The notes beneath the pieces were generated by a model that searched no databases, was not told where the DNA came from, and saw nothing but the letters and a program-made list of their open reading frames with translations. A program made the position numbers and the translations under genes. A stretch of 42,768 nucleotides of DNA from an uncultured bacterium (GTDB lineage Bacteria; Desulfobacterota; DSM-4660; Desulfatiglandales; CALKZT01). The DNA lies in the NCBI GenBank assembly GCA_938002815.1, contig CALKZT010000037.1, positions 1 through 42,768 of the forward strand, read 5' to 3'. How positions within the stretch are numbered: position 1 is the stretch's first letter; each line of letters begins with the position of its first letter. Shown here in pieces: positions 7,702 through 16,716 of this stretch.

Positions 7702-10128
7702 TCATTCTCTAAGTTTCGCCAAGAACTTCTCCTCTAACCCTCCTATGATCTCTCCCATCAACTGGTTTATCTCCTGGCCATCGAGGGTCCTTTCAGGGGA
7801 CCTGAAAGTGATCCTAAATCCCAAGGCCTTTTTGTCCTCTCCTACCTTCTCCCCTTCGTAGAGGTCAAAGATATGGACTGATTCCACAAGCCCTTTCCCT
7901 GAGCGGTAGATCTCATCTATAATCTTTCCTGCCTCTTTCCTCTTTTCCACTACTATGGAAATGTCTCTGATCACAGAGGGATACCTGGGAAGGCCCATAA
8001 ATTTCACAAAAGAGGGCATGGCCTCCCTGATGGAGTCCATATCCCCCTCCAACACAAATATGTCGCCCCTCTCTTTTAGGTCGTATTCCTCCAAGATATC
8101 CTTCTCAACGCGGCCAAATCTTAAAAGGACTCTATCATCCTTTAAGGCCTCCACACAGAGACTGGGATCATAGCCAGGATAGCTCCCCTTTCTAAATCCT
8201 ATAGGCCTAATGGAGAGAGCACCCAGCAAGGCCTCGGCAACCCCTTTTATATCCCAGATGTCTAAGTCCCTTCCCTTTGCGTACCAGGTATCGCGGCTGT
8301 AAGGCTGGGTCATCAGTGCACATAGCATCATCTTCTCCTCTGGGAGATCTTCTCCTTCCTTTTGGAAAAAGACCTCTCCCAACTCAAAGAGTCTGAATCC
8401 AGACAGCCCTTGAAAGAGATTGTATTTGGCCGCACCCAACGCCCCTGGCAAGAGGGAGGTTCTCATCACAGACTGTTCTATGCTAATGGGGTTCTTGAGC
8501 CTCACAATCCTCCTCAATTCAGATCCGGGGGAAGAATCCTCTTGGGGTACCTTAAAAAGCTCCAGGTATGAAGGAGAGATAAAGCTATAGGTAATTACCT
8601 CCTGAAACCCAAGGCCCACCATGATTTCGGATACCAGTCTCCAAAACCCCCTCTTGTGAATCCCCCAGGACTTTTGGGAACTTATCCTTGGAAAAGTCAC
8701 CTGCACATTCTCATAGCCCACTACCCTGGCGATCTCTTCCATGAGGTCCTCTGGGATCTTCACATCTGGCCTAAAGGAAGGTGGCGTGACGGATATCTTG
8801 TCCTCCGTCTCCACCTCTACGGCCATCCCAAGCCTTTGGAAGATATCTTTTGCCTCCTCCTGGTTTAAGGGAATCCCGATGAAATCCCTCGCCCTCTTGA
8901 GGCTCAAAGATATGGTATAGGCCTTATACCGCTTGGGGTATACGTCCAGTATACCCTTTAGAATCCTACCCCCTGAGAGGGTCCTCATAAGGGAGAGGGC
9001 CCTTTTTAGGGCATTATCCACATTCTGGATGTCAATACACCTCTCAAACCTAAAAGAGGCCTCTGTCTGGAGGCCCAGGTATTTTGAACCCCGCCTTATG
9101 GTGACAGGATCAAAGAAGGCCGACTCCAAGAGAATTGTCTTTGTGGAGGGTGAGATCTCTGAATTTAAGCCACCCATGATCCCTGCAATGGCCACGGCTC
9201 CCTCTCCATCACATATGAGGAGGACCTCTTCTGAAAGCTCCCTTACCTGACCGTCCAGGGTTTTAAAGATCTCTCCTCCCCTGGCCCTCTTTACAATGAT
9301 CTTGCCATCCTTTAGCCTATGGTAATCAAAGGCATGGAGTGGCTGGCCCAGTTCCAGCATCACATAGTTGGTGACATCAACTATGTTATTTATCCCACGC
9401 ATGCCGCTCTTGTGGATCCTGTACCTTATCCAAAATGGGGAGGGTTTGATCTCTGCCCCATCTATCATCCCGGCCACATACCTCGGGCAACCTTCTGGAT
9501 CCTCTATATCAATCCTTGCCCATTTTTCTACCGGATCAGCCTCTTCTACCATCTCATAGGAGGGAGTCCTCACAGGCCTGTTACACAAGAGGCCCACCTC
9601 CCTGGCTATTCCAAGAACACAGTTGCAGTCACCCCTGTTTGGGGTGATGGATATCTCAAGAACCGTATCCCTTATTCCCTCCAACTCTTCCAGAGGAATC
9701 CCGGTCTCAAGCCCAGCTTCAAGTTCTATGATCCCAGAATGGTCATCCGTAAGCCCCAATTCATCTTCCGCAGCAATCATTCCACAGCTTGTTACACCCC
9801 TAATTTTGGTCTCCTTTATTTCCATGCCGTTTGGAAGCCTCGCCCCTGGCAGTGCCAACGCAGAAAACATGCCTTCCCTCAGATTAGGGGCCCCACAGAC
9901 TATCTGGTACTCCCTTCCACCAGCCTCTGCGATACAGACCTTTAACCTATCGGCATTGGGATGCTCCCTTACCTCCTTTATGGAGGCCACCACAACTCCC
10001 TGGAGGTGTTGGCCATATTCCTCCACATCCTCTACCTCCAGCCCCAACATGGTAAGCCCCTCAACCAGCTCCTTTATGGAAAGATTTGGGTCCACGTAAT
10101 CTTTGAGCCAATCTAAGCTGATTCTCAT
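7702..10128 (-). CDS. pheT: Phenylalanine--tRNA ligase beta subunit
   Basis: 808 aa, the usual length for bacterial PheT. Domain order: N-terminal OB-fold tRNA-binding domain (VVVASIKEVREHPNADRLKV, about 45-65), B3/B4 editing region (with MLELGQPLHAFDYHRL), B5 DNA-binding-like domain (about 400-475, ending near RPDVKIPEDLMEEIARVVGY), the catalytic-core-like domain, and the C-terminal ferredoxin-like anticodon-binding domain (PRYPSVIRDISIVV to the end). It forms the alpha2-beta2 enzyme that charges tRNA-Phe and edits Tyr-tRNA-Phe. It lies 18 bases downstream of pheS in the same operon. The large plus-strand ORFs opposite it (for example 9319-9945) are shadows. Confidence 0.98.
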   Translation of the reverse strand: MRISLDWLKDYVDPNLSIKELVEGLTMLGLEVEDVEEYGQHLQGVVVASIKEVREHPNADRLKVCIAEAGGREYQIVCGAPNLREGMFSALALPGARLPNGMEIKETKIRGVTSCGMIAAEDELGLTDDHSGIIELEAGLETGIPLEELEGIRDTVLEISITPNRGDCNCVLGIAREVGLLCNRPVRTPSYEMVEEADPVEKWARIDIEDPEGCPRYVAGMIDGAEIKPSPFWIRYRIHKSGMRGINNIVDVTNYVMLELGQPLHAFDYHRLKDGKIIVKRARGGEIFKTLDGQVRELSEEVLLICDGEGAVAIAGIMGGLNSEISPSTKTILLESAFFDPVTIRRGSKYLGLQTEASFRFERCIDIQNVDNALKRALSLMRTLSGGRILKGILDVYPKRYKAYTISLSLKRARDFIGIPLNQEEAKDIFQRLGMAVEVETEDKISVTPPSFRPDVKIPEDLMEEIARVVGYENVQVTFPRISSQKSWGIHKRGFWRLVSEIMVGLGFQEVITYSFISPSYLELFKVPQEDSSPGSELRRIVRLKNPISIEQSVMRTSLLPGALGAAKYNLFQGLSGFRLFELGEVFFQKEGEDLPEEKMMLCALMTQPYSRDTWYAKGRDLDIWDIKGVAEALLGALSIRPIGFRKGSYPGYDPSLCVEALKDDRVLLRFGRVEKDILEEYDLKERGDIFVLEGDMDSIREAMPSFVKFMGLPRYPSVIRDISIVVEKRKEAGKIIDEIYRSGKGLVESVHIFDLYEGEKVGEDKKALGFRITFRSPERTLDGQEINQLMGEIIGGLEEKFLAKLRE

Positions 10129-10146
10129 AGGCCTCTTCCTTGTAGC

Positions 10147-11166
10147 CTAGAGGAAAAACTGTCCTAAAAACCGAAGATCATTTTTGTAGAAGAGCTGAAT
10201 GTCGTCTATCCCGTATTTTAACATGGCAATCCGCTCAACTCCCATTCCGAAGGCAAAGCCAGAGACTTCTTCTGGATCATAGTCAACAAACCTATAGAGG
10301 GCAGGATGGACCATACCAGAGCCCAAGATCTCCAGCCAGCCAGTATTTTTGCAGGTCCTGCAGCCCTTTCCTCTACACAAGACACATTCTATATCCACCT
10401 CTGCACTGGGTTCCGTAAAGGGGAAGAAACTGGGCCTGAATCTGAGCTTCGCATCCTTGCCGAACATCTCCCTTGCAAACATAAGAAGGGTACCCTTCAA
10501 GTCTCCAAAACTGACACCCTTGTCCACCAAGAGTCCCTCCACCTGGTGAAACATGGGGGTGTGGGATACATCCGAGTCCCTTCTAAATACCTTTCCTGGT
10601 GCAATGATGGCCACAGGGGGCCTCTGGGCCTCCATGGTCCTTACCTGCATGGGAGATGTATGGGTCCTCAGCACCACCCTATCGCTTACGAAGAATGTGG
10701 CCTGCATGTCCCTTGCGGGGTGGTCCTTGGGGATGTTTAGGGCCTCAAAGTTATAGTACTCAAGTTCCACCTTTGGCCCCTCTACCACCTCATAGCCCAT
10801 CCTCACAAAGATCTCACATATCTCCCTTAGGACCAGGGTAATCGGATGATAGTTTCCCCTAAGTGGCACTCTCCCAGGCATGCTTATGTCCAAGAACTCC
10901 CTTGTCTCCTTGGCCTTGAGGAGCCCTTCCCTCTTTTCCTTTATGAGTTGGACCAATTCTGCCTTTAATTCATTGGCATACCTGCCAAGGGTGGGTCTAC
11001 TCTCCGGTGGAAGTTTTCCGATCTCTTTGAGTAACTGGGTGACAATACCCTTTTTCCCCAGATACCTTACCCTCACCTCCTCTAAGTCCGAAAGCTCCCG
11101 GGCGTGGGATATGCCCGTGAGTGCCTCCTCTCTGATAGACCTTATCTGATCTTCAAGACGGGTCAT
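10147..11166 (-). CDS. pheS: Phenylalanine--tRNA ligase alpha subunit
   Basis: About 339 aa. The N-terminal coiled coil (about 1-85) is followed by the class II catalytic domain, with class II motif 2-type sequence (PGKVFRRDSDVSHTPMFHQ) and motif 3 (FGMGVERIAML). A CVLCRGKGCRTC segment lies near residue 265. It pairs with PheT to activate phenylalanine. I chose the ATG at 11166, one base after the rplT stop, because it fits the usual N-terminus. The ORF-track start is a GTG at 11178 that would overlap rplT by 11 bases. Neither has a strong ribosome-binding site, so coupling to rplT translation is likely. Confidence 0.97.
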   Translation of the reverse strand: MTRLEDQIRSIREEALTGISHARELSDLEEVRVRYLGKKGIVTQLLKEIGKLPPESRPTLGRYANELKAELVQLIKEKREGLLKAKETREFLDISMPGRVPLRGNYHPITLVLREICEIFVRMGYEVVEGPKVELEYYNFEALNIPKDHPARDMQATFFVSDRVVLRTHTSPMQVRTMEAQRPPVAIIAPGKVFRRDSDVSHTPMFHQVEGLLVDKGVSFGDLKGTLLMFAREMFGKDAKLRFRPSFFPFTEPSAEVDIECVLCRGKGCRTCKNTGWLEILGSGMVHPALYRFVDYDPEEVSGFAFGMGVERIAMLKYGIDDIQLFYKNDLRFLGQFFL

Positions 11167-11167
11167 G

Positions 11168-11515
11168 TCAGTTTGCACAGGACTCTACCAGATCCTTAAA
11201 GGCGGATGGATCCTTTACTGCCATATCTGCCATAATCTTTCTATCTAGCACCACTCCTTTTTCCTTGAGGGCATGGATGAACTTTGAGTAACTCATGCCC
11301 AATTCCCTTGCAGCTGCGTTTATACGGGCAATCCAGAGCTTTCTGAAATCCCTCTTTCTCTTCTTCCTGTCACGATAAGAGGAGGCCCTAGCCCTCATAA
11401 CAGCGGTGCTTGCACTCTTATATTGCCTACTCTTGGCGCCATAATATCCTTTGGCTGCCTTGAGAATCTTTTTCCTCCTCCTCCTTGCCTTAAAACCCCT
11501 CTTTACTCTTGGCAT
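11168..11515 (-). CDS. rplT: 50S ribosomal protein L20
   Basis: 115 aa, basic and typical of L20: [19 protein letters not shown] at the N-terminus, then [18 protein letters not shown] and the conserved [16 protein letters not shown]. It binds 23S rRNA early in 50S assembly. In other bacteria L20 represses its own operon by binding the rpmI leader; I saw no obvious pseudoknot here and did not fold the region. It lies 17 bases after rpmI in the conserved order infC-rpmI-rplT. Confidence 0.98.
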   Translation of the reverse strand: MPRVKRGFKARRRRKKILKAAKGYYGAKSRQYKSASTAVMRARASSYRDRKKRKRDFRKLWIARINAAARELGMSYSKFIHALKEKGVVLDRKIMADMAVKDPSAFKDLVESCAN

Positions 11516-11532
11516 CTCTTATACCTCTCCCT

Positions 11533-11730
11533 TTATAGATAAGGCAGAAGCCTTTTGATGTGCTTTGCCTCACCACCTGTTATGTAATCTCCCCTTCTGA
11601 GCTGCCTCTTCCTCTTCCTCGCCTTATGGGTCAGCAGGTGGCTGAGATTTGCCTTTTTCTTTTTGATCTTCCCCTTCTTGGTCAAACTGAACCTCTTCAA
11701 AGCTCCACTATTCGATTTTAATTTGGGCAT
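11533..11730 (-). CDS. rpmI: 50S ribosomal protein L35
   Basis: 65 aa, very basic, with the L35 pattern MPKLKSNSGALKRFSLTKKGKIKKKKA and the C-terminal IKRLLPYL. It is a small late-assembly component of the 50S subunit. Position between infC (13 bases upstream) and rplT (17 bases downstream) matches the usual bacterial IF3-L35-L20 operon. Confidence 0.98.
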   Translation of the reverse strand: MPKLKSNSGALKRFSLTKKGKIKKKKANLSHLLTHKARKRKRQLRRGDYITGGEAKHIKRLLPYL

Positions 11731-11743
11731 CTTCTCCTCCCTA

Positions 11744-12262
11744 CTATCTCGGTATCACTACCACTGAAAGCCTGTTTGTTCCCTCCTTTTTGGGCTGATC
11801 TTCTAAATTGGCAACATCTTTGATGGCCTCCAGGACTCGGTTTAGCATCTCCTCCCCGGCCTCAAAGAAGGCAAGTTCCCTTCCCCTGTAGAAGATAGTC
11901 ACCTTTACCCTGTTTTTCTTTTCAAGGAATTTCCTAATACTCTTTATCTTTGTCTCAAGATCGTGGTCATCGGTCCTGGGCCTTAGCTTCACCTCCTTCA
12001 GCTGGAAGACCTTGGTCTTCTTTTTGCTTTCTTGGATCTTTTTGCTGGCCCTATATTTGAATTTACCATAATCCATGACCTTACAGACCGGAGGGTCTGC
12101 GTTTGGTGCCACCTCCACCAGGTCCAGACCTTCTTCCCTGGCTATCCTTAGGGCTTCATTTATCCCTACAATCCCCAGGTTTTGACCAGTGGAAGAGACC
12201 AGTCTCACCTTTTCTGCCATTATCTTTTCATTGACCCTGATTTCGTCTACCTGTTTACCGAT
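11744..12262 (-). CDS. infC: Translation initiation factor IF-3, probable AUC start codon
   Basis: IF-3 binds the 30S subunit and controls start-codon selection. The ORF track begins at an internal ATG (12220) and gives only 158 aa, lacking the conserved N-terminal RVNEKI segment. Reading upstream in frame gives [21 protein letters not shown], the canonical IF-3 N-terminus, and no ATG, GTG or TTG occurs before the in-frame stop. An ATC codon at 12262-12260 lies six bases after an AGGGGG Shine-Dalgarno and gives 172 aa, the normal length. It overlaps the end of thrS by eight bases. Rare AUU/AUC starts are known for infC, including AUC in Myxococcus, and allow IF-3 to repress itself. Domains: N-terminal about 10-80, C-terminal about 85-172. 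Confidence 0.93.
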   Translation of the reverse strand: MGKQVDEIRVNEKIMAEKVRLVSSTGQNLGIVGINEALRIAREEGLDLVEVAPNADPPVCKVMDYGKFKYRASKKIQESKKKTKVFQLKEVKLRPRTDDHDLETKIKSIRKFLEKKNRVKVTIFYRGRELAFFEAGEEMLNRVLEAIKDVANLEDQPKKEGTNRLSVVVIPR

Positions 12263-14192
12263 AGCCTACCCCCTTTTGCTGAGATTCTTTTTCTATGTTT
12301 ATCACAAATTCCTCTAACTTTATGGTGGCCAGTGTAGCCTTCCCCTTTTGCCTTAGGGTGACGCTCCTGCCTTCCACCTCCTTGTCTCCTATCACCAAAA
12401 GGTAGGGTATCTTTTGGATCTCCCCTTCCCTTATCTTGGCCCCCAGTTTTTCATTTCTAAAATCCGGCTGCACCCTGAACCCCTTCTCACTTAGGAGCCT
12501 TACAACCTCCTCTGCATAAGGGATGTGTCGGTCTGCCACAGTGAGGACAGCAACCTGTACTGGCGCAAGCCAAAGGGGGAATGCCCCACCGTAGTGTTCT
12601 ATCAGGATGGCCACAAACCTCTCAATGGCCCCCAAAATTACCCTGTGTATCATAACGGGTCTTTTTCTCTGGCCGTATTGGTCTATGTACACCAAATCGA
12701 ACCGCTCTGGCAAGGTAAAGTCGCACTGGACAGTGGCACATTGCCATTTTCTATTTAAGGCATCCCTGAGTTTTACATCTATCTTAGGGCCGTAAAAGGC
12801 CCCCTCACCTTCATTGATCTCGTAGCTGAACTTTAGGTCCTCCACCGCCTTCTTTAAGGCATTGGTGGCAAGCTCCCACTCCTCATCTGTACCTATTGAT
12901 TTCTCCGGCCTGGTGCTGATCTCCAACTCATATGAGAAGCCAAAAATCTTCATTACATCATCCACGAAGCTAAGGACTCCCTTTATCTCACCGTCCAGTT
13001 GCTCTGGGGTACATAGGATGTGGGCATCGTCCTGTGTAAATTCCCTGACCCTCAAAAGCCCGGACAATACCCCTGATCTTTCATGTCTGTGAACAACACC
13101 CAGCTCAAAGTACCTTTTTGGAAGATCTCTATAACTCCTTATCTTGGACTTATATATCAGCATATGGGAGAGGCAGTTCATGGGTTTAAGGCCATATGAC
13201 TGATTATCCACATTTGTAAAATACATGTTCTCTCTGTAATTATCGAAGTGGCCTGATTTCATCCAGAGTTCTGTCTTCAAGATCTCAGGCCCCCTTACCA
13301 TCTCATATCCCCTCTTTAAGTGCTCCCCTATCTCAAATTGCTCCAAAAGGTACCGAAGCATCATCCCCTTGGGGTGCCATATCACAAGACCCGGGCCCAC
13401 CTCCTCATGGATACTAAATAGCTCAAGCTCTTGACCTAATCTTATGTGATTGCGCCTCTGTGCCTCCGTAAGCCTTTGGAGGTGTTCCTTTAAGTCCTCC
13501 TCTGTGGCAAATGCCATTCCATATATCCTGCTAAGCATCTGCCTCCTCTCATCACCTCTCCAATAGGCACCTGCCACCTTATGGAGTTTAAAGGCCCTGA
13601 GATAAGAGGTAGAAGGGACATGGGGTCCACGGCAGAGGTCCACAAAATTGTCATGCCTGTATATGGAAACCCTGGAATCCTCTATTTCCTTTAGGATCTC
13701 CACCTTGTAAGGCTCCCCTTGCTCTTCAAAGAACCTTATGGCCTCTTTTATCTCCAGCTCCTCCCTCCTAAATGGTATGTCCCTTTTGACCAGTTCGGCC
13801 ATCTTCGCCTCTATGCGAGGCAAATCCTCATCCCTGAAGCTCCTCTCATAGTCAAAATCGTAATAGAACCCGTCTTCAATGGCAGGCCCTATGGCCACCT
13901 TTGCGGAAGGAAATAGTTCTTTTACCGCCATTGCCATCACATGGGCGGTGCTGTGCCTGAGTATCTCAAGCCCTTCTTTCGTATGGACATAAATCGGTTC
14001 AACCTCGGCCTCATCCGTAATCCTAAAGTCCAAATCCTTGAGTACCCAAGTTCCCTCTTCGCCCCTAAACCTCACCTTGGCTGCCACAAGGTCCTTCGGG
14101 TCACAACCGGCCCTCAAGAGCACCTCCTTGGCCGAGATACCCTCATGGACTTCTATTGTATTTCCATTGGATTTAATCAGAATATTCCCCAT
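12255..14192 (-). CDS. thrS: Threonine--tRNA ligase
   Basis: 645 aa from the ATG at 14192, the usual ThrRS length. Domains: TGS (about 1-60, [20 protein letters not shown]), editing domain with the HSTAHVM motif, class II catalytic core (including [24 protein letters not shown] and [14 protein letters not shown]) and C-terminal anticodon-binding domain ([16 protein letters not shown] to the end). It charges tRNA-Thr in the cytoplasm. The ORF track extends the frame to 14345, but a good promoter at 14236-14264 lies inside that extension and the TGS domain starts right after 14192, so I prefer the shorter form. It is the first gene of the translation operon. No T-box leader was recognised. Confidence 0.96.
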   Translation of the reverse strand: MGNILIKSNGNTIEVHEGISAKEVLLRAGCDPKDLVAAKVRFRGEEGTWVLKDLDFRITDEAEVEPIYVHTKEGLEILRHSTAHVMAMAVKELFPSAKVAIGPAIEDGFYYDFDYERSFRDEDLPRIEAKMAELVKRDIPFRREELEIKEAIRFFEEQGEPYKVEILKEIEDSRVSIYRHDNFVDLCRGPHVPSTSYLRAFKLHKVAGAYWRGDERRQMLSRIYGMAFATEEDLKEHLQRLTEAQRRNHIRLGQELELFSIHEEVGPGLVIWHPKGMMLRYLLEQFEIGEHLKRGYEMVRGPEILKTELWMKSGHFDNYRENMYFTNVDNQSYGLKPMNCLSHMLIYKSKIRSYRDLPKRYFELGVVHRHERSGVLSGLLRVREFTQDDAHILCTPEQLDGEIKGVLSFVDDVMKIFGFSYELEISTRPEKSIGTDEEWELATNALKKAVEDLKFSYEINEGEGAFYGPKIDVKLRDALNRKWQCATVQCDFTLPERFDLVYIDQYGQRKRPVMIHRVILGAIERFVAILIEHYGGAFPLWLAPVQVAVLTVADRHIPYAEEVVRLLSEKGFRVQPDFRNEKLGAKIREGEIQKIPYLLVIGDKEVEGRSVTLRQKGKATLATIKLEEFVINIEKESQQKGVGYR

Positions 14193-14235
14193 ATAGATCT
14201 TCGCCCTTCCCTGAGCCAACGTCCAGAATCTCTCT

Positions 14236-14264
14236 CTTATAGAGTAAAGCAATGCCTCCTTCAA
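14236..14264 (-). promoter_or_regulatory. Candidate sigma-70 promoter for the thrS-infC-rpmI-rplT-pheST operon
   Basis: On the minus strand, TTGAAG (14264-14259) and TATAAG (14241-14236) are separated by exactly 17 bases. Transcription would start about 40 bases before the thrS ATG at 14192. It lies downstream of the terminator that closes the sulfur operon, the expected place for a new promoter. Called by eye. Confidence 0.55.
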
Positions 14265-14404
14265 GGAAAAATTCCTATATCTTATTGGGGATTTCTCTCC
14301 AATCCCCTCCTTCTTCCTGGGCCCCTGGTTCACGAAGGGGTACAAAGTGCAGAATGTGGGGAGTGGACTTAAAAGGGAGGTTTTCTTTCCCTAAGGAAAG
14401 ACAT

Positions 14405-14435
14405 AAAAAAGGACTGGGGGGTCTAGACCCCCAGT
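14405..14435 (-). terminator. Rho-independent terminator of the protease/sulfur operon
   Basis: On the minus strand an ACTGGGGG...CCCCCAGT stem with a central TCTAGA palindrome (one extra G) is followed by CCTTTTTT. This is a canonical intrinsic terminator, about 30 bases after the stop of the 57-aa gene and before the thrS promoter. A second small hairpin (CTTTCC-CTAA-GGAAAG, 14385-14400) lies just beyond it. Confidence 0.8.
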
Positions 14436-14466
14436 AACCAAAAATTCTTATCCCAGCCTTTAGACT

Positions 14467-14640
14467 TTACCACCAGGTGACTACTTTATCCACCTCAAAG
14501 ACAAGATCCAGCAGTTTACCGTAATCTACATCTTCACCGAAAAGTTTAAACTCAACGACCTGGTTTCCCTCAGCCAACTTTTTTGCCAGGACCTTTGTGG
14601 TCTCATCTGGCTCACTCTTATAAATATAGAGCAGCTTCAC
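14467..14640 (-). CDS. 57-aa protein ending the YeeE-TusA-DsrE operon (not in ORF track)
   Basis: This gene is too short for the supplied ORF track. A GTG at 14640 overlaps the stop of the upstream DsrE-like gene (GTGA) and sits six bases after a strong GGAGG ribosome-binding site. The product begins [20 protein letters not shown] and ends VDKVVTWW. It starts with a short hydrophobic strand, then alternating helix-like and strand-like segments, and has no cysteine. The size and the ending recall TusB/DsrH-like or partial DsrE-fold proteins, but I cannot assign it. It is followed by the operon terminator. The gene model is well supported by spacing and coupling; the function is unknown. Confidence 0.75.
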   Translation of the reverse strand: MKLLYIYKSEPDETTKVLAKKLAEGNQVVEFKLFGEDVDYGKLLDLVFEVDKVVTWW

Positions 14641-14939
14641 CTGGAACCTCCAAAGGGTATCACGAGGTCCATCTCCCTTAACTTCTCGCCCATCTCCTCA
14701 AGGCTCAAATACTTGAACCCGTGTCTCTCTACATTCTCTTTGTTGTTGGAAAAGAATTCACACTCCAAATCCAAGAGCCAGTCAAGGTTCTCCCTGTACT
14801 GCTCTGTCATATCCACCTCCACATCTATCACGAACATATAAGAGTAAAGGTTCTCCACGGCAAGCCCTAAGGTAGACCTAGAACCTTCCCAGAGATCTTC
14901 CTTTCGCCTGATCAAAAAAGCCACCTTTTTTACTTCCAT
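14637..14939 (-). CDS. DsrE-like protein, second of a pair
   Basis: About 100 aa with a DsrE/DsrF-like layout: an N-terminal strand ([12 protein letters not shown]), a helix ([22 protein letters not shown]), and a C-terminal segment ending in a strand ([12 protein letters not shown]). The only cysteine is in LECEFF, so it does not show the classical DsrE active cysteine clearly. A role in cytoplasmic sulfur transfer is inferred from its neighbours TusA and YeeE. The ATG at 14939 is preferred over the TTG at 14942 because GAGGG lies six bases upstream. Its 3' end overlaps the 57-aa gene by four bases. Confidence 0.7.
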   Translation of the reverse strand: MEVKKVAFLIRRKEDLWEGSRSTLGLAVENLYSYMFVIDVEVDMTEQYRENLDWLLDLECEFFSNNKENVERHGFKYLSLEEMGEKLREMDLVIPFGGSR

Positions 14940-14948
14940 CAAAATCCC

Positions 14949-15254
14949 TCACAGGCTTATATATCTGTCACACTCTTCTATGATCTCTAAATGCCTTGCT
15001 TGTGTTGCAAAGTCCTTATCGGCTATGACCTTGACAGGCCGCTTGAGTCCATGGCTTTCAAAACCCACATTACATAGGGCTATATGCCCGAGCCCCTCTA
15101 ACTCCGAAAACCTGATATCCTGGGTCAAAAGCACACCCCTATGTGTCAAAAAGACCTTCGATTCGATGCCCTTTTCCTTGGCTGCCTTGAGTATCCCTAT
15201 TAGTTTGTCCAGGTGTTTGTCGGAGCTCACGAATATTCCCAATTTCTTTCCCAT
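14949..15254 (-). CDS. DsrE/DsrF-like sulfur-relay protein
   Basis: 101 aa. The start KKLGIFVSSDKHLDKLIGILKAAKEKG fits the beta-alpha Rossmann-like DsrE fold, followed by KVFLTHRGVLL, a strand ending IALCNVGF with a cysteine near residue 61, and a C-terminal EECDRYISL with a second cysteine. DsrE-family proteins carry persulfide sulfur between partners such as TusA. It sits seven bases after tusA and just before a second DsrE-like gene. Fold assignment is by pattern, not a search. Confidence 0.75.
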   Translation of the reverse strand: MGKKLGIFVSSDKHLDKLIGILKAAKEKGIESKVFLTHRGVLLTQDIRFSELEGLGHIALCNVGFESHGLKRPVKVIADKDFATQARHLEIIEECDRYISL

Positions 15255-15261
15255 AGTACCC

Positions 15262-15501
15262 TCATTTCACCCTTATGTAAAACCTGGTAAAACCTTGATC
15301 GTCTTTGTGGCCAAGGTATTCATGGCCTGCCCGCTTGGCAAAGGAGGGCATGTCGTTCTTGGTCCCAGGGTCTGTTCCCAAGACCTCAAGGACCTCCCCT
15401 GATTTCATCTTCTCAATGGCCTTCTTTGTCTTAAGAATAGGCATAGGGCAGCTCAGCCCCCTTGCATCAAGGGTTTGATCAGGTTTTATGTCTTCCAGCA
15501 T
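15262..15501 (-). CDS. tusA: TusA-family sulfurtransferase
   Basis: 79 aa, the normal TusA length. The signature LDARGLSCPMPILKTKKAI contains the CPxP motif with the persulfide-carrying Cys18, followed by the second helix and the GTDPGTKNDMPSFAKRAGHE segment typical of the family. It acts as a cytoplasmic sulfur carrier. It lies between a YeeE/YedE transporter (21 bases upstream) and two DsrE-like genes, a known grouping for thiosulfate or sulfide-sulfur uptake and trafficking. A strong AGGAGG lies seven bases before the ATG. Confidence 0.95.
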   Translation of the reverse strand: MLEDIKPDQTLDARGLSCPMPILKTKKAIEKMKSGEVLEVLGTDPGTKNDMPSFAKRAGHEYLGHKDDQGFTRFYIRVK

Positions 15502-15522
15502 CTTTATTCCTCCTAATTATAT

Positions 15523-16707
15523 TTAAGGTTCAACCAAAAACCTTTCGGTCCTCTCATTCCACATAGCTACAACCATGTATAAGAGGAAGAAGAGCAATAA
15601 CAAAACCACACTCCAAAAGTAACCAATGTAACTGGGCAAAAAGACCGAAGCGCCCATGAATTTTGTAACCCCCTCAGAAGAGTTAATCCAGTTCTCAAAG
15701 GGAGAGGTCGTAAGGCAGAAGCATAGCACTGCGAGCATAAGTTTTACCTGACCTTCCCCTGCCCTCCAGACAGAACCTGAACCGCACCCTCCTGCTATGA
15801 GCATGCCAAAACCGAATATAATCCCTCCTACCAGTGCACCAAACCAGAAGGCCTGGGGGACATAAACAGCTTCTCCCCGAAGTCCTGTCCATTTTAGGGC
15901 AGCAAAACCCAATATGGAGATGATTAAACCAAAGGTAATCCCTTTTGGGATCTCTGCCTCTGTTGTCATAAAGGGATCCCTAAATCCCCTCACAAAACAA
16001 AACCGGGCACGCTGAATGGTTACCCCAAAGGCGACACCAAAGAGAAGTAAGACCCCCTCCCTTGTGAGGGCCTCTTGTGCATAGAAATAGGCCACCAGAA
16101 TGGAGGCCAGGAGCACCAAAGCACCCAGGTACGGCTGTACAGCCTTGGAATTAGGTCGGGCATCCCCAGAAACCACAGGACCTGAGCCTCCCCCCGTTGG
16201 TATATGCTCCAGTTCCCAATAGAGGTACTTGAGTCCCAAAAGGGCACCTATTAAAAGGCCGGCCATCATCAGGGGTCCACTTAAAGAGAGGGCAGAGGTG
16301 GCTGAAAAGAATCCCCCCACATTGCAGCCCCCTGCCATGGCAGAGCCAATACCCATAAGAGATCCGCCAACTATTCCTTTCAAAAGCTCCCAAGCAGGAG
16401 CAACCCTAATCCCAAATTCCTTCGACATCAGACTTGAACCAAAGGCGCCCCAAAGTAAACCCAGTGTGAGGAGTGAATTGGTGGAGGTAAAGAGCGGCTC
16501 TGGGCGACTCTTGTAGATCCCTATGGCATAATAGATCCAGTCTCCCCAGTTCTTTAGCCCTCCGGCCACCCCCCAAGGCCTTGCCCACGCAAAGCAAAGT
16601 ACACTCAAGATTCCCAATATCACACCTGCCAGCCACACAGGCCAGTTTTGATAAAATAGCTTGGAGTAGCCCTCCCTCAATAGAGCCTTAAGTTCACTCT
16701 CGGCCAT
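15523..16707 (-). CDS. YeeE/YedE-family sulfur transporter (TsuA-like)
   Basis: 394-aa polytopic inner-membrane protein with many hydrophobic segments in two homologous halves. Each half carries the family motif AGGCNVGG (Cys128) or AGGCGSGS (Cys309); a further cysteine at 237 lies in RARFCFVRG. In the thiosulfate transporter TsuA/YeeE, pore cysteines pass thiosulfate by transient S-S hydrogen-bond contacts, and those positions appear present here. Thiosulfate or another sulfane-sulfur compound is the likely substrate. It is ten bases after the periplasmic TPR gene and directly before tusA, which fits a path from periplasm through the membrane to a cytoplasmic sulfur carrier. Confidence 0.92.
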   Translation of the reverse strand: MAESELKALLREGYSKLFYQNWPVWLAGVILGILSVLCFAWARPWGVAGGLKNWGDWIYYAIGIYKSRPEPLFTSTNSLLTLGLLWGAFGSSLMSKEFGIRVAPAWELLKGIVGGSLMGIGSAMAGGCNVGGFFSATSALSLSGPLMMAGLLIGALLGLKYLYWELEHIPTGGGSGPVVSGDARPNSKAVQPYLGALVLLASILVAYFYAQEALTREGVLLLFGVAFGVTIQRARFCFVRGFRDPFMTTEAEIPKGITFGLIISILGFAALKWTGLRGEAVYVPQAFWFGALVGGIIFGFGMLIAGGCGSGSVWRAGEGQVKLMLAVLCFCLTTSPFENWINSSEGVTKFMGASVFLPSYIGYFWSVVLLLLFFLLYMVVAMWNERTERFLVEP

Positions 16708-16716
16708 GGGTCCCCC

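Noticed and set aside
9319-9945. 208-aa plus-strand ORF opposite pheT
   Set aside because: Lies wholly inside pheT in antisense, with no ribosome-binding site or protein-like features.
14193-14345. N-terminal extension of thrS in the ORF track
   Set aside because: Outside the normal ThrRS domain layout, and a good promoter lies within it.
14193-14400. T-box or other riboswitch before thrS
   Set aside because: No T-box sequence or specifier arrangement recognised, and the predicted leader is only about 40 bases.
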